64,000 nucleotides of DNA from Devosia sp. (GTDB taxonomy: Bacteria > Pseudomonadota > Alphaproteobacteria > Rhizobiales > Devosiaceae), in the NCBI GenBank assembly GCA_016713105.1, contig JADJPS010000006.1, positions 124,001 through 188,000 on the forward strand. The letters run 5' to 3'. Below the pieces are notes generated by a model. That model did not search any database, was not told the DNA's origin, and was given only the letters and a program-made list of their open reading frames with translations. A program made the translations under genes and the position numbers. Shown piece by piece: positions 25,610-35,648 of this stretch (within the stretch, counting starts at the first letter, position 1; each line of letters opens with the position of its first letter).

Positions 25610-25936
25610 ATGGCCATTCCCATCAATGCCGCAACGGCTGCCTACTCCAACGCATCCAAGCTCCTCGGGCAGACCCAGAAGCAGCCGCTGCTCGACCAGG
25701 TCGCCGATCTCGGCGGCGGCCAGGACTTCGCCAAGCTGCTGGGCCAGGCCGTGCAGGGCGTGGTGGAGACCGGCAAGGTCGCCGATGCCAAGGCGATGGA
25801 CATGGTGAACGGGCGCGGCGACATGGTCGATGTGGTGACCGCCCTCAGCCAGACCGAATTGGCGATGGATACAATGGTGGCCGTGCGCGATCGCGTGATC
25901 TCGGCCTACGAAGAGATCATGCGCATGCCGATCTAG
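25610..25936 (+). CDS. fliE: Hook-basal body protein FliE
   Basis: 108 residues. FliE links the MS ring to the rod and is the first substrate exported. The conserved C-terminal half is present: DMVDVVTALSQTELAMDTMV followed by AVRDRVISAYEEIMRMPI. Starts 10 bases after flgC. Confidence 0.95.
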   Translation: MAIPINAATAAYSNASKLLGQTQKQPLLDQVADLGGGQDFAKLLGQAVQGVVETGKVADAKAMDMVNGRGDMVDVVTALSQTELAMDTMVAVRDRVISAYEEIMRMPI

Positions 25937-26024
25937 CCGGGGTGAATCGCGCACGACGCCTTCTTCCTGGCGCCGACTCGATCCACCTTGGGTCGAAGGC
26001 CGTAGCAAGCGGCGTGGAGTGTTT

Positions 26025-26291
26025 ATGAGCGGCGATGCCGTACTCGATCTCGCCCGGGAGGGCATCTGGGTGATGATCATCATCGGGGCGCCGGTGATGG
26101 TCGTTGGCTTGCTGGTCGGCGTGGTTATCGCGCTGTTCCAGGCATTGACCCAGATCCAGGAGATGACCCTGGTTTTCGTGCCCAAGATCCTCGCTATCTT
26201 CGTGACCCTGCTGCTGTCACTGCCGTTCATGGGCGCAATTCTGAGCGGCTACATGGCGCGGATCGCAGACATGATCGTCACCGGCGGCTGA
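26025..26291 (+). CDS. fliQ: Flagellar export gate protein FliQ
   Basis: 88 residues with two transmembrane helices (about 13-38 and 48-72). FliQ packs around FliP and FliR in the export gate. The motif ALTQIQEMTLVFVPKI is typical. ATG 26025 has GGAG five bases upstream; a GTG six bases earlier is inside that ribosome-binding site and is rejected. The 88-bp gap after fliE shows no obvious terminator. Confidence 0.95.
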   Translation: MSGDAVLDLAREGIWVMIIIGAPVMVVGLLVGVVIALFQALTQIQEMTLVFVPKILAIFVTLLLSLPFMGAILSGYMARIADMIVTGG

Positions 26292-26295
26292 GACC

Positions 26296-27066
26296 ATGAT
26301 CTCGCTCAACTGGCTGCCCGAGACGGCCTACCTGTTCCTGCTGGTGTTCGCCCGCGTCGGCAGCGTCCTCATGCTGATGCCGGCCCTGGGGGAAGGCACC
26401 ATTCCAGCGCGGATGCGACTCTCCTTCGCGCTCGGGTTGACCCTGGTGCTCTACCCGATCGTGACGCCGGTGCTGCCTCCCATGCCGGCAAACCTGCTCG
26501 CGGTCGTCACCCTCGTCATCCACGAGGTGGTGATCGGGCTGATCCTGGGCGCCATCGCACGGCTCTCGGTAACCGGCACACAGGTTGCGGGTTCGATCAT
26601 CGCTTCGACTTCCGGTCTGTCGGTCGCGACAGCGGCCGACCCGGTCAACGGCGGCGCGCAGGGCGCGCTGATCGGCGCATTCCTGTCGTTGCTCGGGGTC
26701 GCGCTGATCTTTGCCACCGACCTTCACCACGTGGCGATCTCGGCGATCATGGACAGCTACATGATCTTCTCCGCCCGCGACCCCCTGATGTTCGGCGATG
26801 CGGCGCGCACCATCGTCGAGGTGGTGGCCGGGGCCTTTGTCATCGGTGTGCAGATGTCTGCGCCGTTCATCGTGTTCGGCCTGGTGTTCAACCTCGGAAT
26901 GGGCATCCTCAGCCGGCTGATGCCACAGTTGCAGGTGTTCTTCATCGCCATGCCGGCCACTGTCGGCGTCGGGCTGGTGCTGATGGCGCTGCTGCTGTCG
27001 ATGATGATGGGGCTCTACCTCATGCACTTCGAGGGCGTCCTGGCCGTGCTGCGCGGCGTCGCCTGA
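26296..27066 (+). CDS. fliR: Flagellar export gate protein FliR
   Basis: 256 residues with six predicted membrane segments. Conserved features: FARVGSVLMLMPALGEGTIPARMRLSF near the N-terminus (in part), EVVIGLILGAIARL, and the C-terminal NLGMGILSRLMPQLQVFFIA. FliR completes the gate core with FliP and FliQ. It starts four bases after fliQ and ends three bases before flhB. Confidence 0.96.
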   Translation: MISLNWLPETAYLFLLVFARVGSVLMLMPALGEGTIPARMRLSFALGLTLVLYPIVTPVLPPMPANLLAVVTLVIHEVVIGLILGAIARLSVTGTQVAGSIIASTSGLSVATAADPVNGGAQGALIGAFLSLLGVALIFATDLHHVAISAIMDSYMIFSARDPLMFGDAARTIVEVVAGAFVIGVQMSAPFIVFGLVFNLGMGILSRLMPQLQVFFIAMPATVGVGLVLMALLLSMMMGLYLMHFEGVLAVLRGVA

Positions 27067-27069
27067 GCG

Positions 27070-28152
27070 ATGAGCGACGAAGCCCCCGAACAGTCTTCCA
27101 AGACAGAAGACCCCTCCGAAAAGAAGCTCCGCGATGCCCATGAGAAGGGAAACGTGGTCAAGAGCCAGGAGGTCAACAACTGGTTCATCCTGTCTGGATC
27201 GGCGCTGGTGTTTTCGCTGCTGGCGGTGCCCACCAGCGCCTCGCTGATGGAGAGCTTCCGCATCCTCCTCGACAATGCCGAGAAGTACGAGGTCGGCAGC
27301 CAGGCCCTTGCCGGCTTCTGGGGCAATCTGTCCGGCTCGATCCTGCTGGTAGGGCTCATCCCGAGCATCGTGCTGATGGCGGTGGCGGTTGCCGCCAACC
27401 TGGTTCAGCACCGGCCGCTGCTGTCGCTCGATCCGATCAAGCCCAAGTTCTCCAAGGTCAATCCGCTCGAGGGAGCGAAGCGGCTGTTCTCGCAGGAAGC
27501 GCTGGTCAATTTCGTCAAGGGACTGCTCAAACTCGCGGTGGTCTCGGCGGTGCTGTGGTTCGTGCTCGCTCCCGAGATCGCGCACCTCGAAACCATGGTA
27601 ACTGTGGAGCCATCGATGATCCTCGCCGACTTCATGGACCTTGCCATGAAGATTTTCGGCGCCGTTCTGGTGGTGATCACCGTCATAGCCATCGCCGACT
27701 ACATCTATCAGCGCAACCGCTGGTGGGATCGGCTGAAGATGACGCTTCAGGAGGTCAAGGACGAGTACAAGCAGCAGGAGGGCGACCCCAAGATAAAGGG
27801 GCGGGTCCGGCAGATCCGGATGGAGCGCAGTCGCAGACGCATGATGGCGGCGGTGCCCCAGGCGACCGTGGTGATCACCAATCCGACCCACTATGCCGTG
27901 GCCCTCAAGTACGAGCGCTCGATGAACGCTCCCAGGTGCGTCGCCAAGGGGGCCGATGCGGTGGCCCTGAGGATCCGTGCACTGGCCCGCGACAACGATG
28001 TGCCGATCGTCGAGAACCCACCACTCGCCCGCGCCCTCTACGCTTCCGTCGATATTGACGACACCATCCCCAACGAGCACTTCAAGGCTGTGGCGGAAGT
28101 CATTGGCTTCGTGATGCGGCTGAAGCAGAAAGCGGGATGGAGGGCCGGCTGA
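27070..28152 (+). CDS. flhB: Flagellar export switch protein FlhB
   Basis: 360 residues. FlhB controls the switch from rod/hook to filament substrates. N-terminal cytoplasmic SSKTEDPSEKKLRDAHEKG, four membrane segments (about 38-215), then the cytoplasmic domain with the self-cleaving NPTH at residues 271-274. The C-terminal part (CVAKGADAVALRIRALA, then ENPPLARALYASVDIDD) is complete. Last gene of the flgB operon, followed by an intrinsic terminator. Confidence 0.97.
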   Translation: MSDEAPEQSSKTEDPSEKKLRDAHEKGNVVKSQEVNNWFILSGSALVFSLLAVPTSASLMESFRILLDNAEKYEVGSQALAGFWGNLSGSILLVGLIPSIVLMAVAVAANLVQHRPLLSLDPIKPKFSKVNPLEGAKRLFSQEALVNFVKGLLKLAVVSAVLWFVLAPEIAHLETMVTVEPSMILADFMDLAMKIFGAVLVVITVIAIADYIYQRNRWWDRLKMTLQEVKDEYKQQEGDPKIKGRVRQIRMERSRRRMMAAVPQATVVITNPTHYAVALKYERSMNAPRCVAKGADAVALRIRALARDNDVPIVENPPLARALYASVDIDDTIPNEHFKAVAEVIGFVMRLKQKAGWRAG

Positions 28153-28220
28153 GGTCGCTTCGCCGCCCGCCTGTCTGGACAGCACGGCAAGCCCCGCGAT
28201 AGAAGGCCTTTCCTGTTGTT

Positions 28221-28249
28221 GGCGGCGGGGCCCCGGCCTCGCCTTTTTT
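28221..28249 (+). terminator. Intrinsic terminator after flhB
   Basis: A GC-rich stem (GGCGG/CTCGCC ends with one G-U pair and a bulged C) followed by six T residues at 28244-28249. It lies 69 bases after flhB and 18 bases before the alaS start, so it might alternatively be part of the alaS leader. Confidence 0.65.
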
Positions 28250-28266
28250 GCTGTACGAGACCCGCC

Positions 28267-30913
28267 ATGACGAGTGTGAACGATATCCGGTCGAGCTTCC
28301 TCGGCTTCTTCGGCAAGAACGGTCACGAGGAAGTTGCGTCGAGCCCGCTGGTGCCGCGGAACGACCCGACGCTGATGTTCACCAACGCGGGCATGGTGCA
28401 GTTCAAGAATGTCTTCACCGGCGTCGAGAAGCGCGACTATGCCCGCGCCACAACGGCACAGAAATGTGTGCGAGCCGGCGGCAAGCACAATGATCTCGAC
28501 AATGTGGGCTACACCGCTCGGCACCACACCTTCTTCGAGATGCTCGGCAATTTCTCGTTCGGCGACTACTTCAAGGAGCGCGCGATCGTGCTCGCCTGGG
28601 ACCTGCTCACCAGGGAGTGGGGTCTGCCCAAGGCGAAGCTGACCGCCACCATCTATGAGGACGACGACGAGGCGTTCGAGTTGTGGAAGAAGATCGCCGG
28701 TCTCCCCGAGGATCGAATCGTGCGGCTCGGCGCCAAGTCGAACTTCTGGCAGATGGGCGACACTGGGCCGTGTGGCCCCTGCTCCGAGATATTCTACGAC
28801 CACGGCGATAAGCATTGGGGCGGCCCCCCGGGCTCGCCCTGAGGAGGACGGTGACCGCTTCGTCGAGATCTGGAACCTCGTGTTCATGCAGTTCGAGCAG
28901 TTCGCCGATGGCACGCGCACCCAGTTGCCCAGGCCCTCGGTCGATACCGGCTCGGGCCTCGAACGTGTCGCCGCGGTGATGCAGGGCACCAACAACAACT
29001 ACGAGATCGACCTGTTCCGGGCGCTGACGGCGTCGGCGGCACAGGCGACGGGTTTCTCGGGCGATCCGGCCAATCCCAGTCTCAGGGTGATTTCCGATCA
29101 TCTGCGCTCGATGTGCTTCCTGATCGCTGAGGGCGTGCTACCGTCCAACGAGGGCCGCGGCTATGTGCTGCGCCGCATCATGCGCCGCGCCATGCGGCAC
29201 GCGACGCTGCTCGGCGCTGGCGAGCCGGTGATCCACCGGATCGTCCCCACTCTGGTGCGCGAGATGGGCCAGGCCTATCCTGAACTGGTGCGCGGCGAGC
29301 AGATGATTGCCGAAACCGTTCACCTCGAGGAGCAGCGTTTCCTCAAGACCCTTAGCCGCGGCCTGCAGCTGCTTGACGAGGCGAGTGCCGGGCTGGGCAA
29401 GGGAGACATGCTCGAGGGCGTCACCGCCTTCAAGCTTTACGACACCTACGGCTTCCCGCTCGACCTGACGCAGGATGCGCTGCGCACCCGCGGCATCAGC
29501 GTCGATCTCTCGGGATTCGAGGACGCCATGGCGCGCCAGCGTGCCGAAGCCCGCAAGAGCTGGGCCGGCTCGGGCGAGGCCGGCGAGGACAAGGTCTGGT
29601 TCGCGGTTGCCGACAAGGTCGGCCCAGTCGAGTTCCTCGGTTACGAGACCGAGAGCGCGGAGGGCGAGGTGGTCGCACTCATCAAGGCGGGCCAGAGCGT
29701 TGCCGAACTCGCGGAGGGCGACGAAGGGTACGTGGTACTCAACCAGACGCCATTCTACGGCGAGAGCGGCGGCCAGGTGGGGGACACAGGCCGGCTTTCC
29801 GGCGACGGCGTCTCGGCTACGGTGACCGAAACCAGCAAGCACCACGGCGTCTTTGCCCACAAGGTGACAATCGACAGGGGTGGGCTCCGGCTCGGTGTCG
29901 GTCTTGCGGCTCAGGTCGACCACGCGCGCCGCTCGGCGATCCGCTCGAACCATTCGGCGACGCACCTTCTGCACGAAGCGCTGCGGCTGGTGCTCGGCGA
30001 TCACGTTGCACAGAAGGGCTCGATGGTCGCGCCCGACCGGCTGCGCTTCGACTTCGTCCATACCAAGCCGATCACGCCGCAGGAAATGGCGCAGATCGAG
30101 GACATCGCCAACGACATCGTGCTGCAGAACACGCCGGTCGAAACCCGCCTGATGGGGGTCGAGGACGCCAAGCAGTCTGGTGCCCGTGCGCTGTTCGGCG
30201 AGAAGTACGGAGACGAGGTCCGTGTCGTATCGATGGGCCTCCCGACAGGCAACGGCCTGGGCTGGTCAGTCGAACTGTGCGGCGGCACGCATGTCCGGCG
30301 TACTGGCGACATCGGCCTCATCTCGGTGCTCGGCGAGGGCGGCGTGTCGTCCGGTGTACGCCGTATCGAGGCGGTCACCGGCAAGGCGGCGCGGCATCGT
30401 GGCAATGACCATGTCCGGATCGTCGAGAGTGCCGCGGCACTGCTCCGTGCCTCGCCGCACGAGGTGCTCGACCGGGTCGAGACCCTGCAGGACGGTCTGA
30501 AGAAAGCGGAGCGAGCGCTGAGCGAAGCCAACAGGAGGCTGGCACTTGGCGGGGGCGGGGGTGCGACCGCGGCCGCCCCGGCCGACGAAAAGGTCAACGG
30601 CGTCACCTATGTCGGTCGGGCCGTCGAGGGCGTGTCGCCCAAGGACGTGAAGGGCCTGGTCGATGCCGAAAAGAAGCGCATCGGTTCCGGTGTCGTCACC
30701 GTGGTGCTCAAGGGCGAGGATGGTCGCGGTACGGTCGCGGTGGGCGTCACCGACGATCTGACAGGGCGGCTCTCGGCGGGTGATCTGATCAAGCTCGCCA
30801 CGGCGGCGCTCGGCGGGCAGGGCGGCGGCGGCCGTCCCGACATGGCGCAGGGCGGTGGCCCGGACGGTGCCAGGGGCGCCGACGCCATTGCTGCCGTACG
30901 CGGTGCTCTCTAG
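28267..30913 (+). CDS. alaS: Alanyl-tRNA synthetase, split by a frameshift
   Basis: About 881 residues after correction of one base. AlaS charges tRNA-Ala and edits mischarged Ser and Gly. N-terminal class II core (RSSFLGFFGKNGHEEV, MFTNAGMVQFKN, RHHTFFEMLGNFSFGDYFKE) from ATG 28267; editing domain with HSATHLLHEAL and the CGGTHVRRTGDIG zinc block; C-terminal Gly-rich C-Ala domain. The frame breaks at 28837-28840: GPPGSP is followed by TGA, and removing one base of CCCT restores EEDGDRFVEIWNLVFMQ. Since alaS is normally single-copy and essential, a consensus error is the likeliest cause. Confidence 0.95.
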
Positions 30914-30952
30914 TCGAGTCCCGCTTCAGTCCAGTAGGCCGCGAGGCGTTCG

Positions 30953-31912
30953 CTAGACAGGGTCCGGTCCGGGCCCCTTGAAATCGTCGGCCGACGGATT
31001 GACCCGGCGCGCGCGGTACTCGGCCCAGCGACCGGCAAGCCGCGCCCTGGCCCCATCGCTGAGCACGTTGGCGAGCCCGGCCGCGACGACGACACCGAGC
31101 CCGGCGAGCCCGAGAGCGTCAGGGACTTCAGCAAAGAACAGCGCACCGAACAGCAGGGCCCAGATCACCTGGCTGTACTGCATGGGGGCGACCCGGCTCA
31201 CCGGCGCCTTGGCCACCGCAGCGATCTGCAGCAGGTAGCCTGCACCACCCAACACGCCGCTGATCAGCAGCGCAGCGAGCAGGGACCAGCCGGGAGCAGC
31301 AAAGCCGAAGATCGCCATACCGATGGCGTTGGCCGCGAGCGTGGCGAGGCCCGGCAGCACGAACAGCGTGACGCGACGTTCCTCGCTCGAGATCATGCGC
31401 AGTGCCGTAACCGAGATGGCGGCACTGACCGCGCATCCGAATCCGGTCAGGTGCCCCAGTTGCAGATCGCGGAAGCCGGGCCGGACCACGAGCAGAACGC
31501 CAAGGAAGCTGACGATGATCAGCGCCCAGCGATCGAGGCTGACCTTCTCTCCGAGGAAGAACACCGACAGCACGGCCGTCAAGATCGGGATCATGAAGAC
31601 GAGGCAATAGGCCTCCGCCAGCGGAATGGTAACGAAGGAATAGGTGATCAGCAAAGCGCTCGCGGTGCGGGCGAGCGCTATGATCGCCACCAGCGTCGGC
31701 CGCTGCAGCTTGAAAGTGTCGCGCCAGCGCTCGGCGGGCGGTTTGCTGAACAGGGCAGGGATCACCGAGAACAGTGTCGTGAAGAAGCCGATCTCGAACA
31801 CCGAGAGGCTTGGCCCCACCGCCTTCACGATGGCATCTGCGATCGAATAGGCCGCGTAGGCCGCCAGTGCCAGCAGCACGCCCGTGGAGGCAGGGGTGAA
31901 GCTCTTCGGCAT
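30953..31912 (-). CDS. EamA-family (DMT) transporter
   Basis: 319 residues with ten predicted membrane segments in two EamA repeats (about 8-135 and 150-285). EamA proteins export metabolites or amino acids in the drug/metabolite transporter superfamily. Landmarks: IVKAVGPSLSVFEIGFF early in repeat 1 and ALLFGALFFAEVPDALGLAG late in repeat 2. The substrate cannot be inferred. It abuts the next EamA gene (its ATG directly follows the neighbour's TAG on the minus strand), and the two share extended identity such as VVRPGFRDLQLGHL, so they are a tandem duplication. Confidence 0.9.
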   Translation of the reverse strand: MPKSFTPASTGVLLALAAYAAYSIADAIVKAVGPSLSVFEIGFFTTLFSVIPALFSKPPAERWRDTFKLQRPTLVAIIALARTASALLITYSFVTIPLAEAYCLVFMIPILTAVLSVFFLGEKVSLDRWALIIVSFLGVLLVVRPGFRDLQLGHLTGFGCAVSAAISVTALRMISSEERRVTLFVLPGLATLAANAIGMAIFGFAAPGWSLLAALLISGVLGGAGYLLQIAAVAKAPVSRVAPMQYSQVIWALLFGALFFAEVPDALGLAGLGVVVAAGLANVLSDGARARLAGRWAEYRARRVNPSADDFKGPGPDPV

Positions 31913-32882
31913 CTACTTGGTCGACGCCTTGTCACTGCCAGGACTGCCCGGCGGACGGGCGTCGGCGCCGAGTGGCGGGCTCACTTCCGCGGCGGCACTG
32001 GCAGGGCCGAATACCGAAAGGCGGGAGAAGATGCGGATGCGCGTTTCGTCCGAAAGCACGTTGAGGATGCCGCCTGCCGCCACCACCAGCAGCCCCGCAT
32101 AGGTGAGCGTGTCCGGGTACTCGAGGAAGAAGATCGAGCCGAAGATTACCGCCCAGGCAATCTGGCTGTACTGGGCCGGGGCGATCAGGCTCACCGGCGC
32201 GCGGCGGGTCGCGGCGATGAACATAATGTTGCCTGTCCCGCCGAGCCCACCGATGGCCAGCAGGAGTGCGAACTCCTCAAAAGAGGGCATGGTGAATGTC
32301 GGGATCATCAGGATGCCGTTGACGACGACGATGTAGCCCAGTGGCATGCCGAGCAGGCTGACGCGCTTCTCGACGGGCGCCACCTTGCGCAGGATGGTGG
32401 TGGCGGCAGCGCCCATCACCGATGCGGTAAGGGCTGCGAGATGGCCGAGCTGGAGGTCGCGGAAGCCCGGGCGCACCACCAGCAGCACGCCGCAGAAGCT
32501 GGCCGCAAGGAACAGCCAGCGCTGCCAGGTAACCTCCTCCTTGAGCAGCGTCACAGAGAGCGCGACGATGAAGATCGGGGCGAGGAAATTGATCGAATAG
32601 ACTTCGGCCAGCGGGATGTGGACGAAGGCGTAGATCACCGAAAGGTTGCCCAGCACCCCCGCAAGGCTGCGCAGGTTCAGCAACACCGGATGGCGCATGC
32701 GCCAGAACTGGCGCCAGTGCTCACCCTTCGGCTTGGTGAAGATGGCCGGGAGAAAGGAGAACAGCGCCGTCCAGAAGGCGATCTCGAAGACGGTCAGGGG
32801 AGACGCCGAAGCCCTTGATGATGGCATCGCAGCACGAATAGAGGAGGTAGGCAACAAGCGCGAAGGCGACGCCGGAGGGCAA
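31913..32882 (-). CDS. EamA-family transporter, frameshifted near the N-terminus
   Basis: Paralogue of the adjacent EamA transporter. The main frame covers LTVFEIAFWTALFSFLPAIF to the C-terminus. The first membrane helix lies in another frame (PSGVAFALVAYLLYSCCDAI), and removing one G from the run at 32797-32800 joins them as ...GVSLTVFEIAFW, matching GPSLSVFEIGFF in the paralogue. With this correction no ATG is available at the N-terminus; a TTG at 32882 is the best start, about 322 residues in all. The C-terminus carries an extra 40-residue Pro/Gly/Ser-rich tail. The start and the frameshift are inference. Confidence 0.8.
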
Positions 32883-32994
32883 CGGATCAGTTCCAATGAG
32901 GAAGGGAGGGCAGGCGAGGAATGAACGATGCTATACGCTTGGCACATCGGGCCGTCGATGGGCGGCAAGGTGGCCTGCGCTAATTATTTCGTCT

Positions 32995-33992
32995 CTATTT
33001 GAAGCGATCGCGCGCCAGCGGCCCGATGCTCTCTATCTTGTTGGTCCATAGGTATCCCGAAAACGCCTGCGGCACTTCGGCCAGTTGTTCTGCGCTGTCG
33101 ATCCCCGCGGCGCCGGGATCGCCATTCTCATAGGGGCCGAGCAGGACGACGGCCGAGCCTTCCGCCTGCATCCGCTCGATGAACAGGTTCGGCCAGCCCC
33201 AGAGCAGCCAGGCATAGTTGACCGGCACCAGCACTGCGGTGTTCCGACAGATGTCGGGGACGTAGCCGGTCCACCCCAGGCCGAGATACTGCAGCAGGCA
33301 CTGCATGGTGTCGCGTGACGAGAAGGCGACAAGCGGCCCTCGCCATGCTCACCCGGGCCGATCAGCTGGATGGCCCGATGCGTCGGCGGGCCGCCGCCAT
33401 AGACGCCCCACACCAGTCCGCGCCATTCCGGGTGCTGCGTCAGGATGGCGGCCAGCATGTCGCCCTCGCGCGCTTCGTTGCTCTTGTAGTTGACGAGAAA
33501 GTGGCCTTCGGGAAAGGCCGAGAAGACCTCCTGGAGTTCAGGCATCAGGCCCACACCCGCTCCGCGGAAGGGAAAGGTCCTGCCGCCGTCGGCCGTGTAG
33601 CCGAAACCGAGGTCAAGTGTTTTCAGATAGGCCATGTCGTGGCTGCGCGTTTCGCCGGTGCCCTCGGTTCGGCAGTCGACAGTCCAGTCGTGCATCACCG
33701 CGAGTTGCCCGTCAGTGGTCGGATGCACGTCGAGTTCGATGATGTCGGCACCCGCATCGAAGGCCGCTGCCATTGAGGGCAGGGTGTTCTCAATGAAGCC
33801 GTGCGTCGGCGGGTCGATGCGCACGGCAGTACAGGTGTCGTTGGTCAGCCCTTCCCGATGGTATGTCTGGTGCACCCCGCGATGCGCAATCAACTGCACC
33901 CCACCCTCGGGCGGGGCGACGCGCCAGGATGCATTCCACACGTAGATGCCGGCCACAATGGCCAGCACGCCCAGCATGATCTTCTTGAGCAT
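32995..33992 (-). CDS. Glycerophosphodiester phosphodiesterase-family protein, frameshifted
   Basis: About 332 residues if one base is added. A single N-terminal membrane anchor (about 3-22) is followed by the GDPD TIM-barrel: LIAHRGVHQTYHREG, FIENTLPSMAAAFDAGADIIELDVH and MHDWTVDCRTEGTG, with the catalytic His, Glu and Asp residues. The family cleaves glycerophosphodiesters to glycerol-3-phosphate. The frame breaks near 33335-33339 (GGCCC), where a missing base would join IGPGEHGEG to PLVAFSSRDTMQCLL. The C-terminal 100 residues (YAWLLWGWPNLFIERM) are complete in the second frame. Confidence 0.85.
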
Positions 33993-34048
33993 TGGTGCCT
34001 CGGACTATCCCCGACGCTCGGGTTGCTTCACGGCCGAACTGTGGCCGC

Positions 34049-35583
34049 TCAGGTGCATCCCAGCCGGATGCCCCCGAAATCGGCGGCGCACTGGATGCGG
34101 CGTAGTGTGGCCATGTCCTCATCGGTGGGTGCAACGCCGGTGGGCTTGACGACGAAGGCCTCCACCACCAGCGCCTCGCCGCCGCTCAGCAAGCCGAACC
34201 AGGTGAACGGCACGGCGGTGTCGACGTAGCTTCCGTCGCGGACGAAGCCCAGTTCATTCGCAGCATCGTTGGTGTATGTGCGTCCAGTGCCAGGGAGGGC
34301 CAGCGCGCTGTCGAACAACTCTCTCGGCCCGACCCTCTCGAACACGAACACGTCGCCGCTGTGCGATACACGGCTGCCCGCGCCAACGGCGTCGACCACC
34401 AGTTCGCCTGCCATCAGGGGCAGTAGCGGGGACAGCGGCAGGTTGAATCGATTGGCGTCGATTGCTGCTTCGCCAGGCAGGTCCAGTCGGTCGATGTCGT
34501 CGTAGAGCGGCAGGAAGAAGTGGTTGAGCGGCCCCTTCTGCAGGATGCGCTTGAGCGGATTTGAGCCGGTTCCCGCCGAGGACCAACCCTTCTCGCGATT
34601 GAAAAAGCTGATGCCGGGCGCATTGTTGCCATCCAAACCCGCGGTGAAATAGAGCGACGCTTCGAGTTCTGCGGGGGTGGCGAGAGCTGCGTCGGTTGCC
34701 GCACAACTGCCGATGGAGAGCGGACGCTCTCCCAGCCGGTAGCCCGAAATCGCCTCGCCGAGACTGGTCCTGCCGATGCCCTGCTCAAAACCCGAGAGCA
34801 GCTGCCACTCCATGTCACGCGGGTCGCCCCGCTCATCGATGGCCAGCAGCCGCGCGCACACATTGTGCAGCGCTGACTGCGGGTCGCTGATCCAGGCGGA
34901 ACTGGGAGTCGGGGGCAGCGCGACCCGCGCCAGGTAGAGGTCGGTTGCGGTGGTGAGGTCGTAGGTCTGATCCGGCCCCATACCGACCATGCGGAACAGC
35001 ACTTCAGGATCAACGTTCCAGCGCACCAGCTCCTTGACCATCAGTGCCAGGCTGTCGCGCGTATCGCCCTGCGTCGCCATGGCTCCCCGCTGCTCAAGGG
35101 CGGAAAGGAACGCATCCTCGTTCCGGTAGGGCGCGTGAAAGCCCACTGTGCTGCCTGGCTCGACCATTCGGTCGATGTAGGTGCCGATACCCGGCTGGCT
35201 GGAGTAGCCGGAGCCCCGAGGAAGGCGAAGGCGCAAGCCAAGTAGCAAAAGCTGCCGCGCTCGACGACTGTCGCGATGTGGTTCTCGCGCAGGAAGTCGG
35301 CGATGGCGAGGCCCTCGTAGTAGTCCCCACCCTCGCCGCGCAGGGTGAGAATGGCGGTCGCACCCCCATCGGGACCAAGGCAAGAGATCCTGCACTTGAC
35401 GAAGGACTCGTACATGTCGCGCAGCGTGGCAACATCGCCGGCCACTGTCGGCCCGTCATAGTGCAGGTGCGGGACAGAGTGGGCGGCCGAATAGTGCATG
35501 GAAACGATCGAAATCGTCGCCGCGCAGGCGGGTAGGCAGGTGAAGGCGAAGGCTGCGGCGGCGAGCGCCATTTTCATCATCAT
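34049..35583 (-). CDS. Secreted ClpP-fold (COG3904-like) protein, frameshifted
   Basis: About 511 residues after adding one base. Signal peptide from ATG 35583 (MMMKMALAAAAFAFTCLPACA), with GGGGGA just upstream of the start. Residues about 70-150 resemble the predicted periplasmic ClpP/crotonase-like proteases of COG3904: LTLRGEGGDYYEGLAIADFL and GSFCYLACAFAFLGG. The usual Ser-Ala-Cys of that family reads Leu-Ala-Cys here, so the nucleophile may be missing. The frame breaks in the C4 run at 35214-35217; one more base gives FLGGSGYSSQPGIGTYIDRM. The 350-residue C-terminal half is unfamiliar to me. Function unknown. Confidence 0.7.
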
Positions 35584-35648
35584 TGGTCGGTCCCCCGGTT
35601 CGGCAAGGCAAACACGGATGAGACGCCGCGCCAAGTCGTTCCCTTGGG

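Noticed and set aside
26278..28998. A 906-codon open frame on the minus strand opposite fliR, flhB and the start of alaS
   Set aside because: It covers three well-identified genes on the other strand. Its product is a His/Gln/Arg/Asp-rich low-complexity string with no domain, as expected for an antisense frame in GC-rich DNA.
31451..32818. A 455-codon plus-strand frame across both EamA genes
   Set aside because: Antisense to two recognisable transporters; product is Arg/Gln/His-rich without membrane segments.
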